Shown here in pieces: positions 15,271 through 22,139 of a DNA stretch of 39,053 bases. Location: positions 1 to 39,053 of the IMG/VR virus record IMGVR_UViG_3300035698_033634; one strand, 5' to 3'. Origin of the DNA: a virus. Position 1 is the first letter of the stretch; each line of letters starts with the position of its first letter. The position numbers were made by a program, and so were the translations under genes. The notes under the pieces are model-generated. The model saw nothing but the letters and a program-made list of their open reading frames with translations. It ran no database searches and was not told where the DNA came from.

Positions 15271-15308
15271 AACCCCATATTTAACCCAACATTAACAAAT
15301 AGGGTTTT
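15269..15308 (+). terminator. Probable terminator hairpin
   Basis: AAAACCC (15269-15275) pairs with GGGTTTT (15302-15308). A further five pairs (TATTT 15278-15282 with AAATA 15297-15301) extend the stem past a 2-nt bulge. The U-run is only the end of the stem, so termination is less certain. Confidence 0.5.
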
Positions 15309-15412
15309 ACTTCATCAAAAAAATACCGTATATTATGAAACCTTTTTGGACCTTTTCAATATAAAAGTTATATCATTAAGTACTAAGTTAAAATTATAAA
15401 AATTATTTGTTT

Positions 15413-15769
15413 ATGACAACGAATCTGAATCAGCCTCCAATGCAGGCTCCACAAGTAGACCCCAACCAGAAAGTAGAAACTCAAGCATATGTTCCTACTT
15501 ACAAGATCAAGCCTGAATTTCAAACAGCAGTATTGAAAGCTATAGGTAAGTATCCATTTAATCAAATCCAGGCTATTATGCAGGCTATCAAAGTTAATGT
15601 GATGGATCACAATACTTTAACCCAAGTCATGAACGCATTAGGAAGTTTTCCCTATGAGAATGTTGCAGGTCTTTTGACTAACATTAATTCTTATTTGGAA
15701 ATGGTACAACCAGATGAATCCATGCAAGAAGCTCCTGCTCCAGTAGTAGAGGAAGCTCCAGCAGTTTAA
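15413..15769 (+). CDS. Small uncharacterised protein
   Basis: I chose ATG 15413 (MTTNLNQPPMQ) over an in-frame TTG at 15407. The product has 118 residues: a Pro/Gln-rich disordered N-terminus (~30 residues), a compact helical middle with two similar halves (TAVLKAIGKYPFNQIQAIMQAI and TQVMNALGSFPYENVAGLLTNI, both with a G-x-(Y/F)-P-(F/Y) turn), and a disordered acidic Pro/Ala tail (EAPAPVVEEAPAV). Helix-turn-helix duplications of this size often mediate oligomerisation, but no function is known to me. It stands alone between two hairpins, so it is probably a separately transcribed and possibly abundant product. Confidence 0.7.
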   Translation: MTTNLNQPPMQAPQVDPNQKVETQAYVPTYKIKPEFQTAVLKAIGKYPFNQIQAIMQAIKVNVMDHNTLTQVMNALGSFPYENVAGLLTNINSYLEMVQPDESMQEAPAPVVEEAPAV

Positions 15770-15792
15770 ATCAGGGTTAATTAAATTTATTT

Positions 15793-15824
15793 ATAAGGGG
15801 TCATGAGATCACATGACCCCTTAT
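15793..15824 (+). terminator. Strong hairpin terminator
   Basis: ATAAGGGGTCATG (15793-15805) and CATGACCCCTTAT (15812-15824) form a perfect 13-bp stem with a 6-nt loop. It is followed by only a short AT-rich stretch, so it may also protect the upstream message from exonucleases. Confidence 0.75.
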
Positions 15825-15858
15825 ATTATCTAATAGTGAATAGTCAAAAAATAATTAT

Positions 15859-16485
15859 ATGTATAGGGAAAATTCAATTCAATCATTAGCTTTAAAATTT
15901 ATAGAAGAGAAAAAAGAAGATTCTTTTCGAAAATTAATCAATCGATTAAAACCGGGCCTTATGGGCTTTGCTTATAAATATCTAAAAGATATGGATTCTG
16001 CTAAAGAAGTAGTTTCGCAGGTTTTCATTATCGTCTGGGAGAAGTCTCATCAATATAATCCTAAATGGAATTTTTCTACTTGGGTTTATTCAATTGCAAA
16101 AAATGAGTCGTTAGGAGCATTAAGACTCAAAAAAAGAAATATATCCCATGAAAAATTAGAGGAAAATCAATCAAGGGTTTTAAGAATATATTCACCTGAA
16201 GTAAATATGGACACTGAGGTAATAGGGCCTTCAGTAGATGAAATAATTGATTCTCTTCATGAAAAAACATTAGAGGAGATAGATAATCTTTCAGAGCCCT
16301 ATAGATCTATTATGATTGAAAGAGAATTAAAAAATAAACAGCTCCAAGAGATTGCAAAGGATCTAGATATGAATCTCTCTACGGTCAAAACCAGGATTCG
16401 AAAAGCTAGAAAAGATATACAGGACAGCATTTTAGAAAAGCATCCTTCATTAGTAAAAGCATATTATGAAAGGGACGAGGAATAA
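15859..16485 (+). CDS. ECF-type RNA polymerase sigma factor
   Basis: A 208-residue group 4 (ECF) sigma factor. Region 2 spans ~28-95: LKPGLMGFAYKYLKDMDSAKEVVSQVFIIVWEK, then FSTWVYSIAKNESLGALR, the conserved -10 recognition and core-binding helices. A ~50-residue linker leads to region 4 at ~145-195: LSEPYRSIMIERELKNKQLQEIAKDLDMNLSTVKTRIRKAR, a helix-turn-helix for the -35 element. It is close to cellular RpoE-like proteins of Bacteroidota. It would redirect host polymerase to a phage-specific promoter set, probably earlier than the gp55 programme. A membrane-protein gene overlaps its 3' end by 20 nt. No region 3 is present, as expected for ECF factors. Confidence 0.9.
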   Translation: MYRENSIQSLALKFIEEKKEDSFRKLINRLKPGLMGFAYKYLKDMDSAKEVVSQVFIIVWEKSHQYNPKWNFSTWVYSIAKNESLGALRLKKRNISHEKLEENQSRVLRIYSPEVNMDTEVIGPSVDEIIDSLHEKTLEEIDNLSEPYRSIMIERELKNKQLQEIAKDLDMNLSTVKTRIRKARKDIQDSILEKHPSLVKAYYERDEE

Positions 16486-16948
16486 ATTGGATTTTTTAGG
16501 TTTCAGGAAAGTCTGGAATGATATTGATAATTATATTGATTGGATTAAAACCGTCAAAAGGGAGGAGAAAAACCCCCAATCAATGTATAGAAAATTCAAT
16601 ATGGACAAAAATATTTTCTATAATATTTATGTTATCTATACTTTGGGGGAGGAGGAGAGATCCCTCCCCGAGGCAATACAAAGATTGAGAGTTACTGAAT
16701 CTATATCTCCATTGAATAGATATTTAGATGAAAAATTAAGATTTGCTGAATATTTAACCCCTGAATTTAGTAGGGTTTATGATGGCGGAGAGCCTACCAT
16801 GCATTTTTTAATCGTTTATAGATTTACATTTCGTAAACTCTCTTTAAAATGGTTCCTATGGAGAGTTGCATTAATAGGGGGAATAACATGGTTAGGATTT
16901 AAAGCTAATTGGCCAGATTTAATAGAATGGATTTCGAACCTGATTTAA
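16466..16948 (+). CDS. Membrane-anchored protein coupled to ECF sigma factor
   Basis: A 160-residue protein with a soluble N-terminal part (~130 residues) and one C-terminal hydrophobic segment (RVALIGGITWLGF, ~134-147) followed by a short tail. The start ATG 16466 lies 20 nt inside the sigma gene; a TTG at 16487 would remove the overlap. Membrane proteins encoded directly after ECF sigma genes are often anti-sigma factors with a cytoplasmic sigma-binding domain, and the topology would allow that. However, no zinc-binding HxxxCxxC or other anti-sigma signature is visible. It is followed by the exonuclease gene with a further overlap of 22 nt (ATG 16927). Confidence 0.6.
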   Translation: MKGTRNKLDFLGFRKVWNDIDNYIDWIKTVKREEKNPQSMYRKFNMDKNIFYNIYVIYTLGEEERSLPEAIQRLRVTESISPLNRYLDEKLRFAEYLTPEFSRVYDGGEPTMHFLIVYRFTFRKLSLKWFLWRVALIGGITWLGFKANWPDLIEWISNLI

Positions 16949-17718
16949 GAAATGTAAAATGGATGAATGGGTGGATGAATATGCCAGAGGCTTTTGTCCG
17001 TGTTAAAACACCCGGGGTTACTACTATCATAAACGATATGATACCTAACCCTGAAATAGATCAATGGATCAAGGATGTTGGGCAAGAACAAGCAGATAAA
17101 ATAACTGCAGCATCTCATCAGAGGGGAACTTCCATGCATCTCTTCATAGAAAATTTTCTTAAAGAACTCAAAAAATCAGGTGATCCCTCCTCTGCATTAA
17201 AATATACGCAAACTTTTACCCCACCGGCATTGGAAAAAGAAAACATCCCATCTTGGAAAATAAAGGAGGGGAGGGATCTATTTTATAACTTTTATGATTC
17301 TGATTATGCTAAGGATTATAAATCCCTAGTTGGAGCCGAAACCAATATTTATTCCCCGAAATTTTTCTATAGGGGGAAAATAGATTGGACATTCATAATG
17401 AAAATGTTTGGAATCGGCATAAGGGATTTTAAGACCAGTAGTAAACCTATTATACCGGGATCCAGAAAGGAGTTAGGATATAAAATTCAATTAGGAGCAT
17501 ATGCAGGAGCTTTGGAAGATATGTATTCAGCCGAGAATAAAGATGTTAAAATAGGATATGCTAGTATAGTTTCTATGCAAACTAAAAGTAATTTAGTTCA
17601 AAACATAGAATGCTCTGGGGATGAATTGGATAAATATAAAATGGAATTCAAAACTTTGGCTACTCAATGGCATATAAAAAATGGCCAAGGATTTTTGGTC
17701 GATGAAAAACTTAAATAA
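16927..17718 (+). CDS. RecB/MGME1-like PD-(D/E)xK exonuclease
   Basis: The protein has 263 residues from ATG 16927 (MDFEPDLRNV); an upstream in-frame TTG would deepen the overlap with the preceding gene. It shows the pattern of phage exonucleases related to mitochondrial MGME1 and Cas4/RecB: VTTIINDMIPNPEIDQWIKD near the N-terminus, RGTSMH at 66-71, GKIDWTF (D153), DFKTS (D167, K169) and YKIQLGAYA (Q188, Y192). These supply the acidic residues, Lys and QxxxY of the PD-(D/E)xK nuclease core. The expected activity is metal-dependent single-strand DNA degradation in replication, recombination or host DNA turnover. The family match is firm; the exact role is inference. Confidence 0.8.
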   Translation: MDFEPDLRNVKWMNGWMNMPEAFVRVKTPGVTTIINDMIPNPEIDQWIKDVGQEQADKITAASHQRGTSMHLFIENFLKELKKSGDPSSALKYTQTFTPPALEKENIPSWKIKEGRDLFYNFYDSDYAKDYKSLVGAETNIYSPKFFYRGKIDWTFIMKMFGIGIRDFKTSSKPIIPGSRKELGYKIQLGAYAGALEDMYSAENKDVKIGYASIVSMQTKSNLVQNIECSGDELDKYKMEFKTLATQWHIKNGQGFLVDEKLK

Positions 17719-17749
17719 ACTATTCTTATATAAAAAATAAAAACAATTT

Positions 17750-18526
17750 ATGGCAAAAGTAGAAGTAAACCAAGTTAATAATCTAGACCCAAATTCTCCA
17801 GAGGGTCAGGAAGCTTTAAATAAAAAAATAGAGGATCTTAAAAAAGACGGAAATATCAATAAGCCTTCTAGAGAAGAATGCGATGCATTCAAACAGGATT
17901 TTGAAGATATGGGCAATACATTTGCCATTACTCGATGGGGAGTAGGATCTGCAAAAGACGGAAATAAAATCATAGATTATTTGAGGCATTATAGTCGAGA
18001 AAGACATATGTGGAAATCCAACGAATGGATGGGAATTATAAAACTTCAAGAGGAGTTGGATACTGTGGAAAAAGCTTATGAATTAAGTGCCAAAAAAGAA
18101 CCAGTAAATTTTCCATATCAAGCAATCGAATTTTTGTTTCATATGTTGCAAAATCCTGGAGGAATGGGGTATCAGGCAGCTTTGGATTTTGAATCAGAAA
18201 ATGAGTTATATGCCGAAGTTTTTGATGCAGTAGGAGCAACTCTACAGGATGCTAGAGCAGCATTGAAAGAATTGGATTTTGCTCAGCAAAAATGGCAAGC
18301 AGCTGAACAAGGATTTTATCTAGAAATGGATGAGCCAGAAGCTAAAGAATCTGAAGGGGGAGAAGAAAATGGAATTTATTTTGATGAAGAGTTAGGAAGG
18401 GATGTAAAACCCGGAGAGCCTGAATATAAGATAGAAAAATTTCAAAAGTTTATGCATGCTAAGTATGGTGGTCTAAAAGATCCATTATCTCAGGAGAAAG
18501 AGGAAGAACCACAACAATCGAATTAG
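17750..18526 (+). CDS. Uncharacterised protein, possibly conserved in related phages
   Basis: A soluble, acidic protein of 258 residues that I do not recognise. Helices dominate residues 40-190 (for example WKSNEWMGIIKLQEELDTVE and PYQAIEFLFHMLQNPGGMGY); a low-complexity Glu-rich linker follows near 195-205, and a short structured end (FQKFMHAKYGGLKDPL) comes before a Glu/Gln tail. It starts 31 nt after the exonuclease and ends 1 nt before the next start, so it is part of the same operon. No catalytic motif is visible. Confidence 0.7.
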   Translation: MAKVEVNQVNNLDPNSPEGQEALNKKIEDLKKDGNINKPSREECDAFKQDFEDMGNTFAITRWGVGSAKDGNKIIDYLRHYSRERHMWKSNEWMGIIKLQEELDTVEKAYELSAKKEPVNFPYQAIEFLFHMLQNPGGMGYQAALDFESENELYAEVFDAVGATLQDARAALKELDFAQQKWQAAEQGFYLEMDEPEAKESEGGEENGIYFDEELGRDVKPGEPEYKIEKFQKFMHAKYGGLKDPLSQEKEEEPQQSN

Positions 18527-18527
18527 A

Positions 18528-18758
18528 ATGAGGGATCATCCCTCAGCATATTTAAATATATCCGGATTCTTTGACAATTATCCGGATATAATCTCTGAAG
18601 AAGATACTGAGTGGTCTGAATTGGATGTAGATAAAATTCAATCATTTGAAGATGTCAAAATCGTTTTGGCGGGGATGGACGTTAATTTTGGCAGCTTTTA
18701 TCTAGATAAAAATCCCGAATTAAAACATTTTATAAAAAAAGTAGATGACGATTTATAG
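18528..18758 (+). CDS. Small acidic protein, unknown
   Basis: A 76-residue acidic protein (many Asp and Glu, e.g. SEEDTEWSELDVDK) with no recognised family. The ATG is 1 nt after the upstream stop, and its 3' end overlaps a possible start (18745) of the next gene, which fits a tightly packed, translationally coupled operon. A small acidic protein of this size could be a binding inhibitor or DNA mimic, but nothing specific supports that. Confidence 0.6.
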   Translation: MRDHPSAYLNISGFFDNYPDIISEEDTEWSELDVDKIQSFEDVKIVLAGMDVNFGSFYLDKNPELKHFIKKVDDDL

Positions 18759-18771
18759 CCACAGTAATATT

Positions 18772-19065
18772 ATGGGAAAAAGTTTAATAGTCGATAGAGA
18801 ACAAATAAAGGAGTCCATTCTTGAAAAAACTAGGGGAGATTTGCAAAGGAGCTTAGAAAAAGCCATAGAAAGAAAAGGAGGTGGATCTTTCTCTTCAGTT
18901 CATGAAATCTATGGGGCTTTGGCTGAGGAAGTTCATGAAGTTTTGGAAGCCATACACGACAAGGATCCCCAAGCGGTTAGGGAAGAACTCATAGATATAG
19001 CAATTGTTGCTTTCTGGGGGATCGCCAGTATTAATCAAAAAATAAAGCAAGATGTCGAAAAATAA
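18772..19065 (+). CDS. MazG-like NTP pyrophosphohydrolase-type protein
   Basis: 97 residues from ATG 18772 (MGKSLIVDRE); an alternative ATG at 18745 overlaps the upstream gene. Residues 48-85 have the all-alpha NTP pyrophosphatase metal-binding pattern ExxE...ExxD: AEEVHEVLEAI (E52, E53, E56) and REELIDIAIVAFWG (E71/E72, D75). Members hydrolyse non-canonical NTPs or lower (p)ppGpp and nucleotide levels during phage infection. The protein is short, holding only the minimal four-helix core, so it probably works as a dimer or tetramer. It overlaps the next gene by 14 nt. Confidence 0.75.
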   Translation: MGKSLIVDREQIKESILEKTRGDLQRSLEKAIERKGGGSFSSVHEIYGALAEEVHEVLEAIHDKDPQAVREELIDIAIVAFWGIASINQKIKQDVEK

Positions 19066-19375
19066 CTCAAAGAGTGAATTAGAAAAACTTCTAAAAGAGC
19101 AAATGCAATATTCGGAGGAACGAAAAGATTGCAGTAATTGTAAATATCATTCACTTTTAAAGGATGCTTCGGGTTATAATAAACCAACATATCTTTGTAC
19201 TTATGCTAGAGCTTATCGATTCGAAGTTTCTCCTACCGGAAAATGCACCTTTTGGGAAAAACAAGAAGCTCTGGATATGGATGATAATTCAGAAAATAAA
19301 ACAAAGGAGGAAGATCTAAATGTGGAAGATTTGAATACAGATATCCCCCAAATTGATTTAACTCAAAAATCTTAA
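19052..19375 (+). CDS. Small four-cysteine (putative zinc-binding) protein
   Basis: 107 residues. A Cys4 pattern, C27-x2-C30 ... C49 ... C65 (DCSNCKYH, YLCTYARA, GKCTFWEK), makes a compact putative zinc site, and the two flanks are charged and probably disordered. The spacing is like small zinc-ribbon or DUF-type proteins found in bacteria and phages; a DNA- or protein-binding role is possible. It overlaps the MazG-like gene by 14 nt and closes the operon before tandem hairpins. Confidence 0.65.
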   Translation: MSKNNSKSELEKLLKEQMQYSEERKDCSNCKYHSLLKDASGYNKPTYLCTYARAYRFEVSPTGKCTFWEKQEALDMDDNSENKTKEEDLNVEDLNTDIPQIDLTQKS

Positions 19376-19390
19376 AAATAAATCGAATGT

Positions 19391-19451
19391 GTTTTCCAAA
19401 TTAGCATATTTTGGAACAAAGGGTCAAGATTAAAACTTTGACCCTTTTTTT
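19391..19451 (+). terminator. Tandem hairpins with terminator
   Basis: The first hairpin pairs TTCCAAA (19394-19400) with TTTGGAA (19410-19416 region). The second, AAGGGTCAA (19419-19427) with TTGACCCTT (19438-19446), runs into a T-tract to 19451. The second is a typical intrinsic terminator. Confidence 0.8.
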
Positions 19452-19464
19452 AGTATAAAATATA

Positions 19465-19472
19465 TATAAATA
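19465..19472 (+). promoter_or_regulatory. Late promoter box TATAAATA
   Basis: An exact TATAAATA just after the terminator and 15 nt before the ATG at 19488, giving a very short leader for the membrane-protein unit. Confidence 0.6.
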
Positions 19473-19487
19473 AAATAATGTGTATTT

Positions 19488-19949
19488 ATGGATAGACAAA
19501 CAAAACCAGGGGATAATAATTATAGGAGGATATCCCCGCCTTTAGAAAAAAAGAAGCCAAAATCGAGAGTACTTCAGAAAAAAGAAAAATCCTGGATAGA
19601 AAAAAACTTAAGATGGATAGCTATTTCTTTTTTAGTTTTATTTTTAGGACAATCTATGAGGGGATGTATTAATACCACTTCCCTAGAATTTGAACAAAAA
19701 GATTTGATAGTCGAAAGAGATTCCATTTATGGAGCTAAGGATCAACAAATTTTAGATCTTCAGTCTTTGTTAGATGATGCGCAAGGCGTTATCCAAGAAC
19801 AATCATATGGACTAAAACTGGCTGGGGTTAAAGCTGAAGAAGCCGATAGAAGAGCAAAAGCTATACAGGAAACAGCCCAAAAAATTCGACAGAATACGAC
19901 AATCGAAATTAAAGCAGATACAACTAAAAATAGAATAAAACATGATTAA
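19488..19949 (+). CDS. Membrane-anchored coiled-coil protein (spanin-like shape)
   Basis: 153 residues: a basic cytoplasmic-type N-terminus, one membrane helix at ~42-56 (LRWIAISFLVLFLG), then a long helical, charged periplasmic-type region with heptad character (DSIYGAKDQQILDLQSLLDDAQGVIQEQ). This layout is that of an inner-membrane spanin or another envelope-spanning protein, but no partner outer-membrane lipoprotein is embedded in it, and Cys60 directly after the helix is more like a membrane-proximal cysteine than a lipobox. It is the first gene of a late unit and overlaps the next gene by 8 nt. Confidence 0.6.
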   Translation: MDRQTKPGDNNYRRISPPLEKKKPKSRVLQKKEKSWIEKNLRWIAISFLVLFLGQSMRGCINTTSLEFEQKDLIVERDSIYGAKDQQILDLQSLLDDAQGVIQEQSYGLKLAGVKAEEADRRAKAIQETAQKIRQNTTIEIKADTTKNRIKHD

Positions 19950-20811
19950 AGATAATAAATGGGTAAAGAAAACCTACTGGGCTTTAATAATTACCTTTAC
20001 AATACTATATTTATTAATAGCTTCTGTTTCAACATTACATGCTATATCATTTTTTGGAATTGGAAATAATAAAATATTATCCATTTTATTAGGTATAGGA
20101 TATGAATTGGGGCAAGCAGCAGTTCTTTTTGCATTATTAATGACTCATCATAAAAATAGAATCTTAGCTTGGGCTATGATGATTTTATTGACTGCAGTTC
20201 AAATTTCTGCTAACGTTTATGCCACCTTCAAGTATATGGACGGAGCGGGCAATAATGACTGGGCCTATTGGCAAAGATCTATTTTATTTTGGTTTCAGGC
20301 TGATGGATCGGAAATGTATAAAATTACAATTGCTTGGATTCAAGGGGCTCTTTTACCGGTAGTTGCTTTGGGATTAACCGCATTAGTAGTTGATAATATC
20401 AAACTCATGAGAGGTGATGTAGATTTGGAATATTATCAGGAGGAAGAAGAATATTATGAGGAGGAAGAAATTGGCGAAGCAAATACCGGGAATGGTATAC
20501 AAGATGATGATCAGCCAATACAATTAGGTGGAGAATTATCTGATAATTCTATTAATTTTTCGGATTCAAATGAATTATTAGATAGGGTTAATGAAGTAAT
20601 TAATGATGAACCTGAAAAAAAGAAAGATGCTATTTCAATTGAAGAAGCTGACAATAGTACTAATGAATCAGATGAAATAAAAATAGAACCAGTTAATAAG
20701 CCTAGAGGATGGCATCTTAAAAAGGAATTTATTGATGACGATGGGAAAGTTTTCAATAAAGGAAAATTTATTGGTACCCGAGAAAAGCCTACTGCGTCAA
20801 AAAAAGCATAG
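19942..20811 (+). CDS. Four-helix membrane protein with acidic cytoplasmic tail
   Basis: A 289-residue protein with four predicted membrane segments in residues 1-155 (WALIITFTILYLLIASVS; ILLGIGYELGQAAVLFALL; ILAWAMMILLTAVQISANV; ALLPVVALGLTALVV). A long, very acidic linker (YYQEEEEYYEEEEIGE) and a C-terminal motif GWHLKKEFIDDDGKVFNKGKF follow. The function is unknown. The last sense codons contain A AAA AAA G (20799-20806): a -1 shift there would bypass the stop at 20809-20811 and enter the 110-codon downstream frame, giving a ~405-residue fusion. Without a shift the protein ends TASKKA. Confidence 0.7.
   Translation: MIKDNKWVKKTYWALIITFTILYLLIASVSTLHAISFFGIGNNKILSILLGIGYELGQAAVLFALLMTHHKNRILAWAMMILLTAVQISANVYATFKYMDGAGNNDWAYWQRSILFWFQADGSEMYKITIAWIQGALLPVVALGLTALVVDNIKLMRGDVDLEYYQEEEEYYEEEEIGEANTGNGIQDDDQPIQLGGELSDNSINFSDSNELLDRVNEVINDEPEKKKDAISIEEADNSTNESDEIKIEPVNKPRGWHLKKEFIDDDGKVFNKGKFIGTREKPTASKKA
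20799..20806 (+). promoter_or_regulatory. Candidate -1 ribosomal frameshift site (A AAA AAA G)
   Basis: The zero-frame codons are TCA AAA AAA GCA TAG. Slipping back one base on A-AAA-AAA continues as AGC ATA GGG GTC TCC GAT AAG GAG GTG, in the frame of the downstream ORF. No Shine-Dalgarno stimulator lies at the usual distance upstream, and I see no obvious strong downstream stem. Confidence 0.45.
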
Positions 20812-20828
20812 GGGTCTCCGATAAGGAG

Positions 20829-21161
20829 GTGTCAGAAGACTCCAAAATAAAAATTAATCCTTCCGATTCTTTTGAAGAGCTCCACAAAAAATCAAAGGGA
20901 TCTGAAATCGTTGAGGAGATTCAAAAACAGCCATCTACTGAAAGAGGGGTTTTAGATATAGAAGAACTAAAGAAGCCTTCTAGAGGACAGAAAATACTTA
21001 ATAAAATTAAGGAGGGGGATTTATTTAAGGAAAAAGATAATTATGTTGGAGAAATAAAAAATGGGGTCGAAGTAGTAGATGTAAAAGCAATCGAAAAACC
21101 TCCTATGGATAAATACGGCTTACCGGTTTCTAGGAATCGGAAAAATTGGGATAGAATATAA
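20829..21161 (+). CDS. Downstream frame: separate protein or frameshift extension of the membrane protein
   Basis: A 110-residue charged, mostly disordered frame, with short motifs (DSFEELHKKSKGSEIVEEI; PPMDKYGLPVSRNRKNWDRI). No ATG is available near its 5' end. The only candidate start is GTG 20829, which overlaps an AAGGAGG (20823-20829) and so has no usable spacing. The frame is open upstream through the A7 run at 20799, which suggests it is translated as an extension of the 289-residue membrane protein by -1 frameshifting. Translation as an independent protein by a non-canonical start remains possible. No homologous family is recognised. Confidence 0.5.
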   Translation: MSEDSKIKINPSDSFEELHKKSKGSEIVEEIQKQPSTERGVLDIEELKKPSRGQKILNKIKEGDLFKEKDNYVGEIKNGVEVVDVKAIEKPPMDKYGLPVSRNRKNWDRI

Positions 21162-21164
21162 TTG

Positions 21165-21200
21165 AAAAGAGGATAAATATAAAAAGTTATCCTCTTTTTT
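21165..21200 (+). terminator. Terminator hairpin abutting the lysozyme start, containing a late-promoter box
   Basis: AAAAGAGGATAA (21165-21176) pairs with TTATCCTCTTTT (21187-21198), followed by T's up to the ATG at 21201. GATAAATA (21172-21179), a late-promoter variant, spans the 5' arm and loop. Read-through transcripts would form the hairpin; late transcripts starting near its 3' arm would not. Confidence 0.75.
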
Positions 21201-22082
21201 ATGAAAAAAATTGTTTATGAATCTTATGTAGATTATCATGATTCTTATTATGAAGAATTATTATTTGAAAATCTAAACGAAGGAGTTAGCCTTGACTCTC
21301 TTAAATCCATTGTATCTAAAATAAAAAATCCTTCTAGGACTTTTCAAAATTTAATTGGAAAATTCAATAGAAGTAAGGGTCAAGGTAGAAGAGGAATAGC
21401 AGCTTTACTTATTTTATTAGCTATTTCTTCGGGGGGAAATCCAACATTTAATCTGAAAAACTTTTCTCCAAAAATAGATAAATTATCTTCAATTTCTCAA
21501 ATAGAGGATAATATTACACCCCAGGATTTAATGGTTAAATACCTAAATGATTCAAAAAGGAATTATATGGTTAAAATTAAACAATTTAAAACTTCAGAGG
21601 ATGCTTTAAAAATAATAAAAAAACATGAATCTCTAAGGCTTACTGCTTATGCTTTAGGTGATAAAATGGTAACTATAGGATGGGGTCATGCAGAACGTGC
21701 TAACAATACTAAAATGATTCCTGGTATTACTACAATAACGAAAGAAGAAGCGGAATCATTTTTTCGTCAGGACATAAAGGTTAAGGAAAATGGGGTAAAA
21801 AGAATGTTGGCCGATTGGTCAAAAGAAGGGTTAGATCCCAATGATATATCGCAAGGAATGTTTGATTCCATGGTTTCTATGTCATACAATATGGGGAATA
21901 GGGGATTAGCCAACACTAATTTTATAGCACAATTAAAAAACACTGGGTTAGAAAATGAGGGGGATATTCTCAAAGCTGCTAATAAGATAAAAACTACAAA
22001 AATAAGTGAAAGATTCCCAGGATTAAAAAGAAGAAGACAGGATGAGTATAATCTATTTGTAAAAGATATGGACTTATCATAA
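21201..22082 (+). CDS. GH24 lysozyme with N-terminal leader and membrane segment
   Basis: A 293-residue muralytic enzyme. The catalytic domain is ~125-293: KKHESLRLTAY (E143), MVTIGWGHA (T158), a later FDSMVSMSYNMG and FPGLKRRRQDEYNLF, matching T4 lysozyme's E11/T26 layout with identical E-to-T spacing. The position of T4 D20 is Leu152, with Asp154 two residues on, so the catalytic acid may have shifted. Unlike soluble T4 lysozyme (164 residues), it has ~120 extra N-terminal residues: a leader with L-F-E and L-N-E sites (LLFENLNEG, 20-28) and a hydrophobic helix (GIAALLILLAIS, 65-76). These suggest a signal-anchor/SAR-like or virion-associated enzyme. Its start abuts a terminator hairpin that contains a late-promoter box. 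Confidence 0.85.
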   Translation: MKKIVYESYVDYHDSYYEELLFENLNEGVSLDSLKSIVSKIKNPSRTFQNLIGKFNRSKGQGRRGIAALLILLAISSGGNPTFNLKNFSPKIDKLSSISQIEDNITPQDLMVKYLNDSKRNYMVKIKQFKTSEDALKIIKKHESLRLTAYALGDKMVTIGWGHAERANNTKMIPGITTITKEEAESFFRQDIKVKENGVKRMLADWSKEGLDPNDISQGMFDSMVSMSYNMGNRGLANTNFIAQLKNTGLENEGDILKAANKIKTTKISERFPGLKRRRQDEYNLFVKDMDLS

Positions 22083-22139
22083 AAGGCTAACCCTCTTTTT
22101 AAAAATTGAATAAATAAATAAAATAAGTGTAAATAAGGC

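Noticed and set aside
20823-20831. AAGGAGG as Shine-Dalgarno for the GTG at 20829
   Set aside because: It overlaps the GTG itself and no start codon in any frame lies 5-10 nt downstream; genome-wide, SD sequences are weak here.
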